Under the pieces are notes generated by a model, which was given only the letters and a program-made list of their open reading frames with translations, was not told the DNA's origin and did not search any database. This document shows, piece by piece, positions 1-8,368 of a DNA stretch of 64,000 bases. The position numbers were made by a program, and so were the translations under genes. The stretch comes from Roseomonas haemaphysalidis. GTDB taxonomy: Bacteria; Pseudomonadota; Alphaproteobacteria; Acetobacterales; Acetobacteraceae. Position 1 is the first letter of the stretch, and the number at the start of each line of letters is the position of its first letter. The stretch covers positions 62,001 through 126,000 of the forward strand of contig NZ_CP061178.1 in assembly GCF_017355405.1 (NCBI RefSeq), in the 5' to 3' direction.

Positions 1-212
1 CGCACCTCAGCGGCGGAGATGTAGACCAGCGCGTCGTTGCGCGGGCTGCTTTCGATGTAACAGTTGGCGCAGGTCAGATTGCACAGCGTGCCGGTGTTGA
101 ACCACAGCGTCGAAAGGGCGCCGAGGGCGACGGCCGCCCGCCGCTCCCCCTTTGCGGTGACCTGCGGGTCGCGGAATTTGGCGGTGGGTGGCGCGAGGGT
201 GGCGGCTGTCAC
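1..212 (-). CDS. Radical SAM protein, N-terminal part (cut by window edge)
   Basis: The first 70 residues of a minus-strand gene that runs off the left edge. A CNLTCANC segment (Cys44, Cys48, Cys51) is the CxxxCxxC motif that binds the 4Fe-4S cluster cleaving S-adenosylmethionine, so radical SAM membership is firm. The start is GTG at 212, overlapping the TGA of the upstream radical SAM gene (GTGA), so the two are translationally coupled. The substrate cannot be read because the barrel and any C-terminal cluster lie outside the window. Context (second radical SAM enzyme, DUF547, CofC-like transferase) suggests a modification or small-molecule pathway. Confidence 0.85.
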   Translation of the reverse strand, partial: MTAATLAPPTAKFRDPQVTAKGERRAAVALGALSTLWFNTGTLCNLTCANCYIESSPRNDALVYISAAEV

Positions 213-1588
213 TTGGCGGCTTCCTCCTTCAGGCGGCCCTTCAGGGTCTTGCGGGTGTGGGTGACCTTGGGCTGGCCGTGGCCCGGCGGGCCCCCGGCCG
301 CGACCTGGCCGGTCAGCGGGTCCCACCAGCCGCCCTGGGCGGCCTGCACGGGCTTGAGGATGAACTCGTCCCGCTTGGCGTTGTGCAGGCACATGGAGAT
401 GGGTCCGTCGCGCGTGGCCACCATGAACACGCAGGCATCGATGCGCTCGCAGTCCAGGCAGCCGGCGTCCATGAAGTCGTGGATGAAGAAGGACAGCTTG
501 TGGGCCCTGCCGCGCGCGGCCAACAGGTCCGCCTTCATGCGCCACAGCTTGCGCGCGGTCCAGGGAATAGCACGCGCCACCACGCCGGGGCTGCGCAGCA
601 GGGCGCCGGCCAGGGCGCGCACGGCGCGGCCGCGGTGCTGGCGGTCGAACTGCACGCCGGCCGTGGTTTCCAGGAGGTCCGCCAGAAAGGCCTTGTCGTC
701 GAACAGGTCGTGCACGTGGCCGCCGGCCACCAGCGTCATGGCGTAGCGGTTGCAGGCCGAATGCCCGGCCACGGGGCTGTCGAAGTTGATGGGCGCGCCG
801 GCTCCCTGGCGCAGCCGGGCGGCCACCGTGTCGATCGTGATCGGCTCGCGCGCCGAGCGGACGGTGCCGCGCCCGGTATCGGCCTGCAGCTGAAAGGAGG
901 CCAGGCGCACGACATCCGCGTGCTGCACGAAAAAAGCGGCGACGTCGGCGATCTCGTGGAAGTTGCCGTCATAGGCGGTGGTGTTGAAGAACACCGACAG
1001 CGGCAGGCCGCGCGCGCGCTCGATATACTCCAGGCGCACCGCGTTGAGCGCGACCTCGCTGTCATAGCCCTTGCGTTCCTGCGTCATGTCCACGTGGAAG
1101 GCCACGTCCACCAGCCCGGCCTCGCACAGCTCCGCCAGCATTGCGCGGGTTGCTTTGATGCCGTTGGTGAACAGCGAGGGGCGCATGCCAACCGCGCGGA
1201 TGCGGCGGACGATGGCCACAAGCTCATCCCGCTTGCGCAGCGTGGGGTCGCCGCCGGTGACCTGGACGTCGGTGTCCGGGCCGTAATGGGCGCGGATCAT
1301 GTCGATGCGGCGGAACACCTCGTCCAGCGGCAGGTCCTTCACCGCCTCGGAATGGTCGGACAGGTAGCAGAGGGTGCAGTCCAGGTTGCAGCGCTGGGTG
1401 ATCTCCAGCGCCACGCAGCCGATGCTCCAGCGCCGGCCCATGGATTGCCGGGGGTGCCACTGCCCCGTGTTCTGCATGCGCGCGCGGGCGCGCTGCATCG
1501 GCGCCTCGCCCGGGGCCAGGGGCGCCTCGGGCTGCGCCGCCGCGATCTGGGCCGGGGTCATCACCGGGGGAAGCATGCCGTCGGCCAT
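209..1588 (-). CDS. Radical SAM protein with C-terminal Cys-rich segment
   Basis: A 459-residue protein. CNLDCTLC (Cys67, Cys71, Cys74) is the SAM-cluster motif, followed by the TGGDP element typical of the radical SAM barrel. Near the C-terminus a Cys group (CLDC, DAC and SMC within about 30 residues) looks like ligands for an auxiliary iron-sulfur cluster, as in SPASM/twitch enzymes. This predicts reductive SAM cleavage and radical chemistry on a peptide or small molecule; the substrate is unknown. It lies 39 nt downstream of the DUF547 gene and overlaps the next radical SAM gene by 4 nt, so the two enzymes are probably made together. Confidence 0.85.
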   Translation of the reverse strand: MADGMLPPVMTPAQIAAAQPEAPLAPGEAPMQRARARMQNTGQWHPRQSMGRRWSIGCVALEITQRCNLDCTLCYLSDHSEAVKDLPLDEVFRRIDMIRAHYGPDTDVQVTGGDPTLRKRDELVAIVRRIRAVGMRPSLFTNGIKATRAMLAELCEAGLVDVAFHVDMTQERKGYDSEVALNAVRLEYIERARGLPLSVFFNTTAYDGNFHEIADVAAFFVQHADVVRLASFQLQADTGRGTVRSAREPITIDTVAARLRQGAGAPINFDSPVAGHSACNRYAMTLVAGGHVHDLFDDKAFLADLLETTAGVQFDRQHRGRAVRALAGALLRSPGVVARAIPWTARKLWRMKADLLAARGRAHKLSFFIHDFMDAGCLDCERIDACVFMVATRDGPISMCLHNAKRDEFILKPVQAAQGGWWDPLTGQVAAGGPPGHGQPKVTHTRKTLKGRLKEEAAK

Positions 1589-1627
1589 GTCAGTGTTCCA
1601 GTTCCGGGAGAAGGGGGCGCGGGGCGC

Positions 1628-2443
1628 TCAACGGTTGGCGCCGTTCAGGGACCAGTCGTAGGCGTCGCCGCCGATGCGGGTGATGCCGTCCAGCGTCGCC
1701 GCCTTGGCCGGCTCGGCGTAGCGCCGCAGATGTGCGATGACGCCGGCATCGGTGCCGCCGAAATCCGCCTTGTACCAGATGTAGATGGAGGAAACGGTGA
1801 GCCGGCCGTTTCGCACCTGGAAGCCGCGCGGGTGGTTGACGTAGGCGCGCGCCGCGCGGTCGAGCTGCGCTTCCATGCCGGCGGCGGAATAGGGCTCGGG
1901 CGCCAGGTTGGGGCAGCCGAGCGAGGCGCAGTTGACGGCGTAGTGCGTGCGCGGGTCGTGCCAGATGGAGCGCAGAATGCGGTGCTCGATGTCGTTCAGC
2001 GACAGCGGCTCGCCTTCCACCTGCACCAGCTTGGCGTCCCAGGGGCCACGGCTGAACAGGCCGGGGGAGATGCCAATGTCGGTGATGCTGCTCACCGGCA
2101 TGGCGCGCAGCACCACCAGCACGGTCAGCTCGTTGTACAGGTTGGTCCAGAAGGCGCGCTGCTCGGGGCGGGCGAGGCCGGACACCGGCACGCCGGCCAG
2201 CCGCGCCACGTCCGCCTCCAGCGCCGCCCGGTCGGCCGGGGACACGGCAGCGTAGGCGAAGCGGTTGATGCCGTCCGCGCCCGGCCGCAGGTAGCGGCGC
2301 AGGATGCCGGCCCAGGGCGCCTGGTCGACCTGCGCGGTGGAGCTTTGCTGTTGCCGTTCCCAGCGCGGCCATGGCTCGGAGGATGGCGCCGCCAGCGCCG
2401 GCGTGGCGGCCAGCAGGGCGAGGATGAGCCAGAACGACCGCAT
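1628..2443 (-). CDS. DUF547 domain protein, exported
   Basis: A 271-residue protein. The first ~19 residues form a signal peptide (MRSFWLILALLAATPALA), so it is probably periplasmic. The rest matches the DUF547 pattern: an FWTNLYNELTV segment, a DIEHRILR helix and the NCASLGCPNL motif, whose Cys residues are conserved in the family. The biochemical role of DUF547 is not established. It lies between a CofC-like transferase and two radical SAM genes on the same strand, as in clusters where DUF547 accompanies radical SAM enzymes. ATG at 2443 is chosen because the signal peptide starts directly there. Confidence 0.8.
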   Translation of the reverse strand: MRSFWLILALLAATPALAAPSSEPWPRWERQQQSSTAQVDQAPWAGILRRYLRPGADGINRFAYAAVSPADRAALEADVARLAGVPVSGLARPEQRAFWTNLYNELTVLVVLRAMPVSSITDIGISPGLFSRGPWDAKLVQVEGEPLSLNDIEHRILRSIWHDPRTHYAVNCASLGCPNLAPEPYSAAGMEAQLDRAARAYVNHPRGFQVRNGRLTVSSIYIWYKADFGGTDAGVIAHLRRYAEPAKAATLDGITRIGGDAYDWSLNGANR

Positions 2444-2525
2444 GGGACCTCCGACGCGTTTCTTGCTCTACGCCGGGAAACGATGATCGGATGCAGCCGG
2501 CGGCGCAAGCAGCGGGACGGCGGCG

Positions 2526-3146
2526 TCAGCGCCCGGCCAGTTCCGGCCAGCGCCCGAGATCCTCCGGGCGGTCCAGGTCCGGCAGCCGCTCCAGCACGGC
2601 GGGCACGATGCCCCGGGCGGCGAAGCGGGCCATGGTTTCGGCGAAGACGACCTCCGTGCCCCAGGCCATCGGCTCGAACAGGAACGGCATCGGCTCGCGC
2701 AGGCCGATCAGCCAGTAGCCGCCATCCTCGGCGGGGCCGATCACGGCGGGGTGGCTTTGCAGCGCCGTCCTGGCCTGCTCCAGGTGGCGGGGCGCCAGGT
2801 CTGGCAGGTCGGCGCCGACCAGGATGGCGGGCGCGTCCGCCGTCGCGCGCGCCATGCGCGCGCCGAGATCGCCGTCCCCCTGCTCCGCCAGCGGCACGGC
2901 GGCACCCAGCCAAAGGCAAAATTCGGCGGCGGGCGCGCCGGTGTGGCGCAGTTCGAACGGCAGGCCGCTGGATCGCAGCACGGCCAGGGTTCGTTCGGTC
3001 AGGCGGCGGTGCAGTAGGGCGGCGCCGTCCGGGCCCAAGGCCGGGATCAGCCGGGTCTTGGCCCGGCCCGGCTCGGGGAAGCGCGCGAAAAGCGCCACGC
3101 GCGGCAAGGGCAGGCCGCTGCCGCCGCCAGGGTGGTGGGACGCCAT
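2526..3146 (-). CDS. CofC-like transferase (DUF2064, TIGR04282 type)
   Basis: A 206-residue protein of the GT-A/nucleotidyltransferase fold. The N-terminus (LPRVALFARFPEPGRAKTRL) carries the FxxxPxxGxxKTRL signature, followed by VGADLPDL and an AEDGGYWLIGL segment typical of DUF2064. TIGR04282 members are described as co-occurring with radical SAM enzymes in arsenosugar biosynthesis, and two radical SAM genes lie downstream. No arsenic methyltransferase gene is in view, so an arsenosugar role is only a hypothesis. The start at 3146 gives the usual length for the family; the longer open frame upstream overlaps argC and is rejected. The gap to the DUF547 gene is 82 nt. Confidence 0.8.
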   Translation of the reverse strand: MASHHPGGGSGLPLPRVALFARFPEPGRAKTRLIPALGPDGAALLHRRLTERTLAVLRSSGLPFELRHTGAPAAEFCLWLGAAVPLAEQGDGDLGARMARATADAPAILVGADLPDLAPRHLEQARTALQSHPAVIGPAEDGGYWLIGLREPMPFLFEPMAWGTEVVFAETMARFAARGIVPAVLERLPDLDRPEDLGRWPELAGR

Positions 3147-3307
3147 GTGGTGCTGCTTCCATCCTGGTTGGGTGGCGGAACCATCGGGCCAATCGGCTGG
3201 GCTGACAACCGTGGCTAGGCTTCGGGGCGGTGGCCAGCCTGGCACGCCGGCTTTCCCACGCTGCGCGGCGCGCGGGTTCGCCGCGCCCGCACGGTCGCGT
3301 GGTGTGC

Positions 3308-4285
3308 TCATGGCCAAATCGGCGCGCCTTCCAGCCCGGCGGCTTCCGGCAGGCCGCACATCAGGTTGGCGTTCTGCACCGCCTGGCCGGCCGCACCCTT
3401 GCCGAGGTTGTCGACCACCCCCATCGCGACCACCAGGTTCCGCTCCGGATCGGCCGCGTAGCTCACGAAGGCGAGGTTCGATCCGGTCGCCCACTTGGTT
3501 TGCGGCGGCCTGTCGGTGACGCGGACAAAGGGACGCCCGGCGTAGAAGGCCCCCGCCGCCTCCAGGCACCGTTCCGTGGTGGCGCGGCCGCGGCAATATG
3601 CCGTGGCAAGGATGCCGCGCGTCATCGGCACCAGATGTGGCGTGAACACCAGCCCGGCCGCGCTGCCGCTGCTCAGTCGCTCGATGGTCCGGGCCATCTC
3701 CGGCATGTGGACGTGCCGGAGCAGGCCATAAGGCACCAGGTTCTCGTTGCTGTCCGCGTAGCCGAAGCGGCTGTCGCCGCCGCCCCGGCCGGCGCCGGAG
3801 ATGCCGGTCTTGGCATCGACGATGATGTTGCCGGGCTCGATCAGGCCCTCGGCCAGGAGCGGCGCCAGCGCGGTCAGCGTCGCGGCGGGAAAGCAACCGG
3901 GGTTGGCGATGCGGCCGTGGCCCCTGATGCGATCCGGCCAGACGTCGGCGAGGCCGTAGGTCCAGCCCTCGGCGTCGCGATGGTCGCCGCCGATGTCGAC
4001 GATCCTCACCGACGTGGGGACCCGGGCCAGGGCGGCGGCCGAAGTGCCGGTGGGCAGCGACGCGAACAGCAGGTCGAGCGCCGGCAAGCGGTCCGGGTCC
4101 CATTTCTCGATGACCAGCCCGGCCAGCTTGGGTGAAACGCCGGGAAAGCGGTCCGCCAGGCGGCTGCCGGCGCTGCCCTCGCCGGCGGCATAAACGAGTT
4201 GAAAGGACGGATGGCCGGCGACAAGGCGCAGGGCCTCGCCGCCGCCAAAGCCGCTGATGCCGACAATGCCGACGCGAATGGTCAT
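3308..4285 (-). CDS. argC: N-acetyl-gamma-glutamyl-phosphate reductase
   Basis: A 325-residue cytoplasmic enzyme of arginine biosynthesis that reduces N-acetylglutamyl-5-phosphate with NADPH to the semialdehyde. The N-terminal Rossmann segment reads GIVGISGFGGGEALRL. The catalytic Cys131 lies in NPGCFPAATL, and the conserved His217 is in FTPHLVPMTRG. The GGGEALRL form of the N-terminus differs from the more common GGEL(I/L)RLL type, so this could be a transferred copy. No other arg gene is nearby, whereas argC often sits by ribosomal protein genes in alphaproteobacteria. A leader ORF, promoter-like sequence and terminator hairpin lie just upstream and suggest attenuation control. Confidence 0.93.
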   Translation of the reverse strand: MTIRVGIVGISGFGGGEALRLVAGHPSFQLVYAAGEGSAGSRLADRFPGVSPKLAGLVIEKWDPDRLPALDLLFASLPTGTSAAALARVPTSVRIVDIGGDHRDAEGWTYGLADVWPDRIRGHGRIANPGCFPAATLTALAPLLAEGLIEPGNIIVDAKTGISGAGRGGGDSRFGYADSNENLVPYGLLRHVHMPEMARTIERLSSGSAAGLVFTPHLVPMTRGILATAYCRGRATTERCLEAAGAFYAGRPFVRVTDRPPQTKWATGSNLAFVSYAADPERNLVVAMGVVDNLGKGAAGQAVQNANLMCGLPEAAGLEGAPIWP

Positions 4286-4320
4286 CGAAGAAATCCTGCT
4301 GCTGGGCGGAAGGCAAAGAA

Positions 4321-4351
4321 AAACCCCCGGAGCCAGGGGCTGCGGGGGTTT
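4321..4351 (-). terminator. Intrinsic terminator in the argC leader (probable attenuator)
   Basis: On the minus strand a nine-base arm AAACCCCCG pairs exactly with CGGGGGTTT. Inside it, AGCC pairs with GGCT across a one-base mismatch, with a CCT loop. The 3' arm runs into TTTTTCTTT, the U-tract of a factor-independent terminator; the plus strand has no comparable tract. It ends 35 nt before the argC ATG, inside the presumed argC transcript. The segment CGCAGCC of the 5' arm is exactly complementary to GGCTGCG in the leader ORF (4425-4431), allowing a mutually exclusive antiterminator. Confidence 0.75.
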
Positions 4352-4388
4352 GGAAGATGCGGGCTGACGCCGCCTTTGGAATGCACCG

Positions 4389-4496
4389 CTAGAACGCGGA
4401 GCGAACCAAGGGGGCCTGTCTGCACGCAGCCACGAAAGCCGCCGCTGAACAGCAGCGACGGCGTCGGCTCGCGGTGCGGATGTGACGGCCATGCAT
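4389..4496 (-). CDS. Candidate Arg-rich leader peptide of argC attenuator
   Basis: A 35-codon ORF starting MHGRHIRTAS, followed by four consecutive Arg codons (CGA CGC CGT CGC, 4466-4455), then Cys-Cys and a TAG stop at 4389. It holds eight Arg codons, and the run lies about 105 nt before the terminator. The Arg-codon DNA can pair with the following CAGCGGCGGC (arm 1:2), and GGCTGCG at 4425-4431 can pair with the terminator's 5' arm (2:3). That is the classical layout of a ribosome-stalling attenuator. No Shine-Dalgarno is visible and the ATG lies at the predicted transcription start, so it may be leaderless, as reported for the trp leader of Sinorhizobium. Cys codons could be an alternative sensor. 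Confidence 0.5.
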   Translation of the reverse strand: MHGRHIRTASRRRRCCSAAAFVAACRQAPLVRSAF

Positions 4497-4503
4497 GGGG
4501 CTG

Positions 4504-4533
4504 AGGGTAACGATGCGCCGGAAAGCTTGTCAA
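4504..4533 (-). promoter_or_regulatory. Putative sigma-70-type promoter of argC leader
   Basis: On the minus strand a perfect -35 hexamer TTGACA (4533-4528) is followed after 18 nt by TACCCT (4509-4504), which keeps the TA....T of a -10 box. Transcription would begin near 4497, practically at the leader ORF's ATG (4496). The -10 is weak, so this is a prediction from spacing and the exact -35 match. Confidence 0.45.
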
Positions 4534-4651
4534 CATGGCTGCGCGAAGGGGCCTCCGCCCCGCCGCACGGTGTCGTCAGGTGTGCGTCATGGGACGGATG
4601 GGGGTTGCACGGCGATCAAGATGCCTTCCGGTCAGCTGAGGCCTGCGGCTG

Positions 4652-5929
4652 TCAGCGCCACAGCGAGGCCGGGGCCTTGCGCACCTGGCCGCTGGCTTGT
4701 TCCAACGTGCTGATCTCGCCGGCCCAGACCTGGTCGATCAGCGCACGGTTCACCCCGATCCAGTCCGATACCCGAGTGAACTCCGCCTCGTACAACCCGC
4801 CGCTGACCTGCATCACCAGCGGCTCCAGCATCAGCAAGGTCATGCGATCCGGCTCGAACCGTGCGCCCGGCGTCACGCCGATCACCAGCGGCTCGTCGGC
4901 GTGGCCCTGCCGCAGCCAGACCACGCCGGGCAGGCCGGTGAGATGCTGCCGCAGGCCGATGGGCTGCGACGGAGCCGGGGCGGGCGGCACGACCGGCCTG
5001 TGATTCTGGACCGGGGCGGGGGTGGGGGCGGGCTGCGGCTCCGCCCGCGGAGCCTGCGTCGCGGCCGGGGGAGGCGCCTCCACGACGGCAACCGCCTCGT
5101 GGCGCTGCGGCGGCACCACCGCCTCGGTTGCCGCGGCCTCCGGCGGCAGGGCGCCGACCGTCACGCCATCCTCGTCCGCCGCCAGGGAGATGCTGAAATC
5201 CACCGCAAAGACCATGCGTAAGGCATCCTCGAAGGCCGCGCGAAAAGCCTGCTCTCCCTGCTCCGGGCTGCCGAAGCGGCGCTGCAACTCGGGCCATGCG
5301 GTCGTTGTGCTATGCCCGGCCGGCTGCTGCTGCAGCTTGTGGCGGATCCAGCCATGCGCATCGAGCGCCAGGGGCTCGGCCGCAAGCGCCGTGACGATGG
5401 CGCGGTCCAGCGGCACCGCCTGGCGCACCAGGCTGGCATGAAAGCGGCTGCTGAGCCGCAAGCGCGGCCGCCAGGCGGCCGGGGCGTGGTAGCGTTGCGC
5501 CCGCGCATCGAAGACGGCCAGCACGGGCTGCTGCTCCCAGGCAACGCTGAGCTTGCCGGCCGCCAGGCGCTCGATCTGGGTGCGCAGCTCCTGCAACACC
5601 GCCTCATCCGCCGGAAGCCCGAGGTCCGCTGCCAGAGCTGAAGCGTCGGCACCCAGCTCCACCACGGTGCTGTTGGTGCGGACTGCCTGGTCGCACAGAT
5701 GCATCAGCAGGCGGCGTGGCGCCCAGCCGGACGGAACAGGATGATCCGATCCGGCGCCGGCGTCGAAGGCCAGCTGAAGACCGCCGCCCTCCTGTCGCTG
5801 CCAGGGGGCGGGGACCGAGGCCACCGGCAATGCCAGCTGGCAGAAGACCGGATGCAGCCAAACCAGACCGGGATCGCTGCGTGCATCAGTTGCAGGGGGC
5901 ATGAGGGATGCTTGAGCGGACATATTCAT
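4652..5929 (-). CDS. repA: Plasmid replication initiator, RepA_C family, with C-terminal extension
   Basis: A 425-residue protein from ATG 5929 (436 from GTG 5962). Residues ~70-120 (GWAPRRLLMHLCDQAVRT, then VELGADASALAADLGL) and ~170-260 (VPLDRAIVTALAAEPLALD, a PELQRRFG helix, GVTVGALPP) follow the pattern of plasmid-encoded RepA (RepA_C): a winged-helix-like initiator that binds the origin. Beyond it comes a linker rich in Pro and Ala (about 60 residues) and a ~90-residue extension ending KAPASLWR that I do not recognise. No parA/parB gene and no clear iterons are visible in the window. It may define a plasmid/chromid origin or be a remnant of an integrated plasmid. Confidence 0.7.
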   Translation of the reverse strand: MNMSAQASLMPPATDARSDPGLVWLHPVFCQLALPVASVPAPWQRQEGGGLQLAFDAGAGSDHPVPSGWAPRRLLMHLCDQAVRTNSTVVELGADASALAADLGLPADEAVLQELRTQIERLAAGKLSVAWEQQPVLAVFDARAQRYHAPAAWRPRLRLSSRFHASLVRQAVPLDRAIVTALAAEPLALDAHGWIRHKLQQQPAGHSTTTAWPELQRRFGSPEQGEQAFRAAFEDALRMVFAVDFSISLAADEDGVTVGALPPEAAATEAVVPPQRHEAVAVVEAPPPAATQAPRAEPQPAPTPAPVQNHRPVVPPAPAPSQPIGLRQHLTGLPGVVWLRQGHADEPLVIGVTPGARFEPDRMTLLMLEPLVMQVSGGLYEAEFTRVSDWIGVNRALIDQVWAGEISTLEQASGQVRKAPASLWR

Positions 5930-6372
5930 GGCGTGTAATCCATTCGGCAAAAGCAGCGGCACGCCTTTGCAAACTGCATGATCTTGCTGAACTAGGGGGC
6001 TATTGTGAATGTATAGCAGAAGTGGTGTCGCCTAACATCTCGGCAATGCTCTCATGGCATTCGTCCGGGACACGATGTCTCATATCTTTTCGAGCTTGCG
6101 AAGCTGTTTGGACAGCACTCCGCCGTCCATGCCCAGCTATCATAGAAGTCAGCACCACGAACTGCGCGGCCGAGCAAAAAAATCGTTAAGCACGGCATTT
6201 CGCGTGGCGCGAGATACTCCGCGATAACCAGGTGATCCAACAAAACAGTGTCGTCGTGCAGCCTGTCCTAGCGGGGCGCGGGCGATCGCATGGCACCTGC
6301 GGGCCGGCGGCGGATGGCGGGCATTGATCCTGCGGGCGGGGGGTCAAGACCTCTCGGTAATCTGGCCGATTG
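5930..6372. other. Lower-GC intergenic region upstream of repA
   Basis: About 440 nt, visibly richer in A/T than the surrounding genes. As the 5' region of repA it is the natural place for an origin. I looked for tandem iterons and DnaA boxes and found neither. Only short dyads are seen, such as AGCTT-GCG-AAGCT near 6092-6105 and CTATCATAG near 6137-6145. No convincing ORF is present; the short frames overlap each other and lack family features. Confidence 0.4.
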
Positions 6373-7404
6373 CTAGGCCGACCACACCTGGCCGGGCCGT
6401 ACGGCAAGGAACCGGCCGGGATCGGTCGCCTGTCCGTTGAGCGCCAGGGCCAGATCGGCCGGTGGAGCATCCACCGCCTCGTCGGTCAGCTGAAAGGTGC
6501 CCCAGTGGTAGCCGAGGGCCTGGCGCGCCCCCAGCAGGTTGAAGCCGTGCACGGCATCGGCCGGGTCCATGTGCTGGCTGGCCATGAACCATCTCGGTTC
6601 ATAGGCGCCGATCGGCAGCAGCGCGAGGCCGACCGCGCCATGCTGCCGGGCCACCCGCATAAAGGGCTGGCCCTGGTCGAACCCGGTATCACCCGCGAAG
6701 AACACGCCATCGCCCAGGCCGCGCAACACGAAGCCACACCATAGTGCCGCATTGCGGTCGAAGATCCCGCGCGCCGACCAGTGGTGCACCTGGACCGCCA
6801 CGACCTCGACACCATGGCCAAGCGGCACCACCCCGCCCCAGTCCACGGCGGTGACCGGAATGTCGGCGCGGTGCGACTGGATGGTCGCGTCGTTGCCCAG
6901 CGGCGCGACGATGCGCGGCCGGTCGCGGCGCCACAGCCGGTCGAGCGTTTCCAGATCCAGATGGTCGTAATGGCCGTGGCTGACGAGCACGGCATCGATC
7001 GGGGGCAGATTCTCGAAGGCGATGCCCGGCGGGTTGACCCGCTTTGGCCCGGCGAAGGACAGCGGGCTGGCACGCTCCGACCACACAGGATCGGTCAGGA
7101 TATTCAGGCCGCCACCCTGGATCAGGAAGCTGGCGTGACCGACAAAGCTGACCCGCAGCGGTCCCGCCGCCCGTGGTGGCCGGTCGGGCGCGAAGGGGCT
7201 GGGATAGCTGTCCGGCCAGTCCCGCGCCTCGCCTGCCAGCTTCCAGCGCGCCAGGTCCAGAAAGCCGCGCGGCGGGGCGCCGTCCGGATTGAAGAAGGTG
7301 GCGCCGTTGAAATGCCCCGTGACGGGCCGCTGGGCGGCGGTGCCACAGGCCGGCAGCATCGCCGCGGCACCGAGCGCCACCAAGCCGCGCCGCCGCAGCA
7401 ACAT
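6373..7404 (-). CDS. MBL-fold metallohydrolase (UlaG/NAPE-PLD-like), probably exported
   Basis: A 343-residue protein of the metallo-beta-lactamase fold. SHGHYDHLD (His143, His145, Asp147, His148) is the HxHxDH motif for two metal ions; FAGDTGFD supplies a later Asp. The order resembles lipid- or lactone-hydrolysing UlaG/NAPE-PLD-like proteins. The N-terminus has Arg residues, a hydrophobic stretch and MLPAC with Cys20, so it is either a lipoprotein or secreted; the lipobox is imperfect (Pro at -2). The substrate is unknown. It stands alone between the repA upstream region and a gene-poor stretch. Confidence 0.8.
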   Translation of the reverse strand: MLLRRRGLVALGAAAMLPACGTAAQRPVTGHFNGATFFNPDGAPPRGFLDLARWKLAGEARDWPDSYPSPFAPDRPPRAAGPLRVSFVGHASFLIQGGGLNILTDPVWSERASPLSFAGPKRVNPPGIAFENLPPIDAVLVSHGHYDHLDLETLDRLWRRDRPRIVAPLGNDATIQSHRADIPVTAVDWGGVVPLGHGVEVVAVQVHHWSARGIFDRNAALWCGFVLRGLGDGVFFAGDTGFDQGQPFMRVARQHGAVGLALLPIGAYEPRWFMASQHMDPADAVHGFNLLGARQALGYHWGTFQLTDEAVDAPPADLALALNGQATDPGRFLAVRPGQVWSA

Positions 7405-7963
7405 CGGGCGTCCTGGGCGGTCGCTACTCAACCGCCCGGCTCCATGATGCGGCCCGGGAGCGCGTCGCGGCACCCGCGTAGTGCGCCTGGCATGGTAGAG
7501 TCCGAGATCATGGCTACCATCAGGCCAACTGTCCGCCATGGCCCCGCTGCGAGGCAAGGACGGTTCCCCGGGGCCGCAACTCCCCGGCATCCCGCAGAAT
7601 GGCGACCAGCCGCCCCGCCTGCCGCGCCGTGGCGGACCGGAGCGGAAAGGGCGAGGCGGGCAGGGCCAGCAACAGCCCGCGCGCTGCGCAAGTCCGCCTG
7701 TCCCTCCGCTGGTTCGTGCCGCCTCTCCGCATCCTGTCCCACCCCCGGCGCTGTCGCTGATCCCCCTGCAGCTTTGGCGGCAGGTCGTCCCGCAGAGCGA
7801 ATGCCGCGAAGCCGGCTGCGGTTGCCCCGTGCCAGTGCTCCAGGACGGCTGAGCATCAGCCTGCCGCTGCGTCGCAATTGGCCGGGCCGGGCGGCAGGGT
7901 GGGCAGGATACGCCGCTTCAGCGTCGGCGCGTCGCCGGCCCGGGGCCGAAGGGTCTGCTGCCT
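7405..7963. other. Gene-poor stretch with possible decayed minus-strand coding sequence
   Basis: About 560 nt with no intact gene I can name. On the minus strand one frame reads on from just after the cupin stop to about 7520, interrupted by a single in-frame TGA. The conceptual product contains LEHWHGATAAGF, then FALRDDLPPKL, and later LLALPASPFPL and RLVAILRDAGEL, which look protein-like. There is no clear start codon. I read it as a possible broken gene, without identification; random high-GC open frames are the alternative. Confidence 0.2.
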
Positions 7964-8362
<399 letters not shown>

Positions 8363-8368
8363 ATCAGG

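Noticed and set aside
188..3205. A 1005-codon open frame on the plus strand
   Set aside because: It lies antisense to two radical SAM genes, a DUF547 gene and a DUF2064 gene with clear motifs; its product is low-complexity, typical of high-GC antisense frames.
3308..4492. N-terminally extended ArgC (394 residues)
   Set aside because: The extra 69 residues are read through the leader hairpin and resemble no ArgC; family N-terminus MTIRVGIV starts at 4285.
4282..4536. An 84-codon minus-strand ORF (84 aa) across the argC leader as a protein gene
   Set aside because: It runs through the terminator hairpin and overlaps argC; the 35-codon frame with the Arg run fits an attenuator better.
5930..6372. 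Iterons or DnaA boxes of a replication origin
   Set aside because: I searched by eye for tandem direct repeats and DnaA-box-like nonamers and found none convincing; only short dyads.
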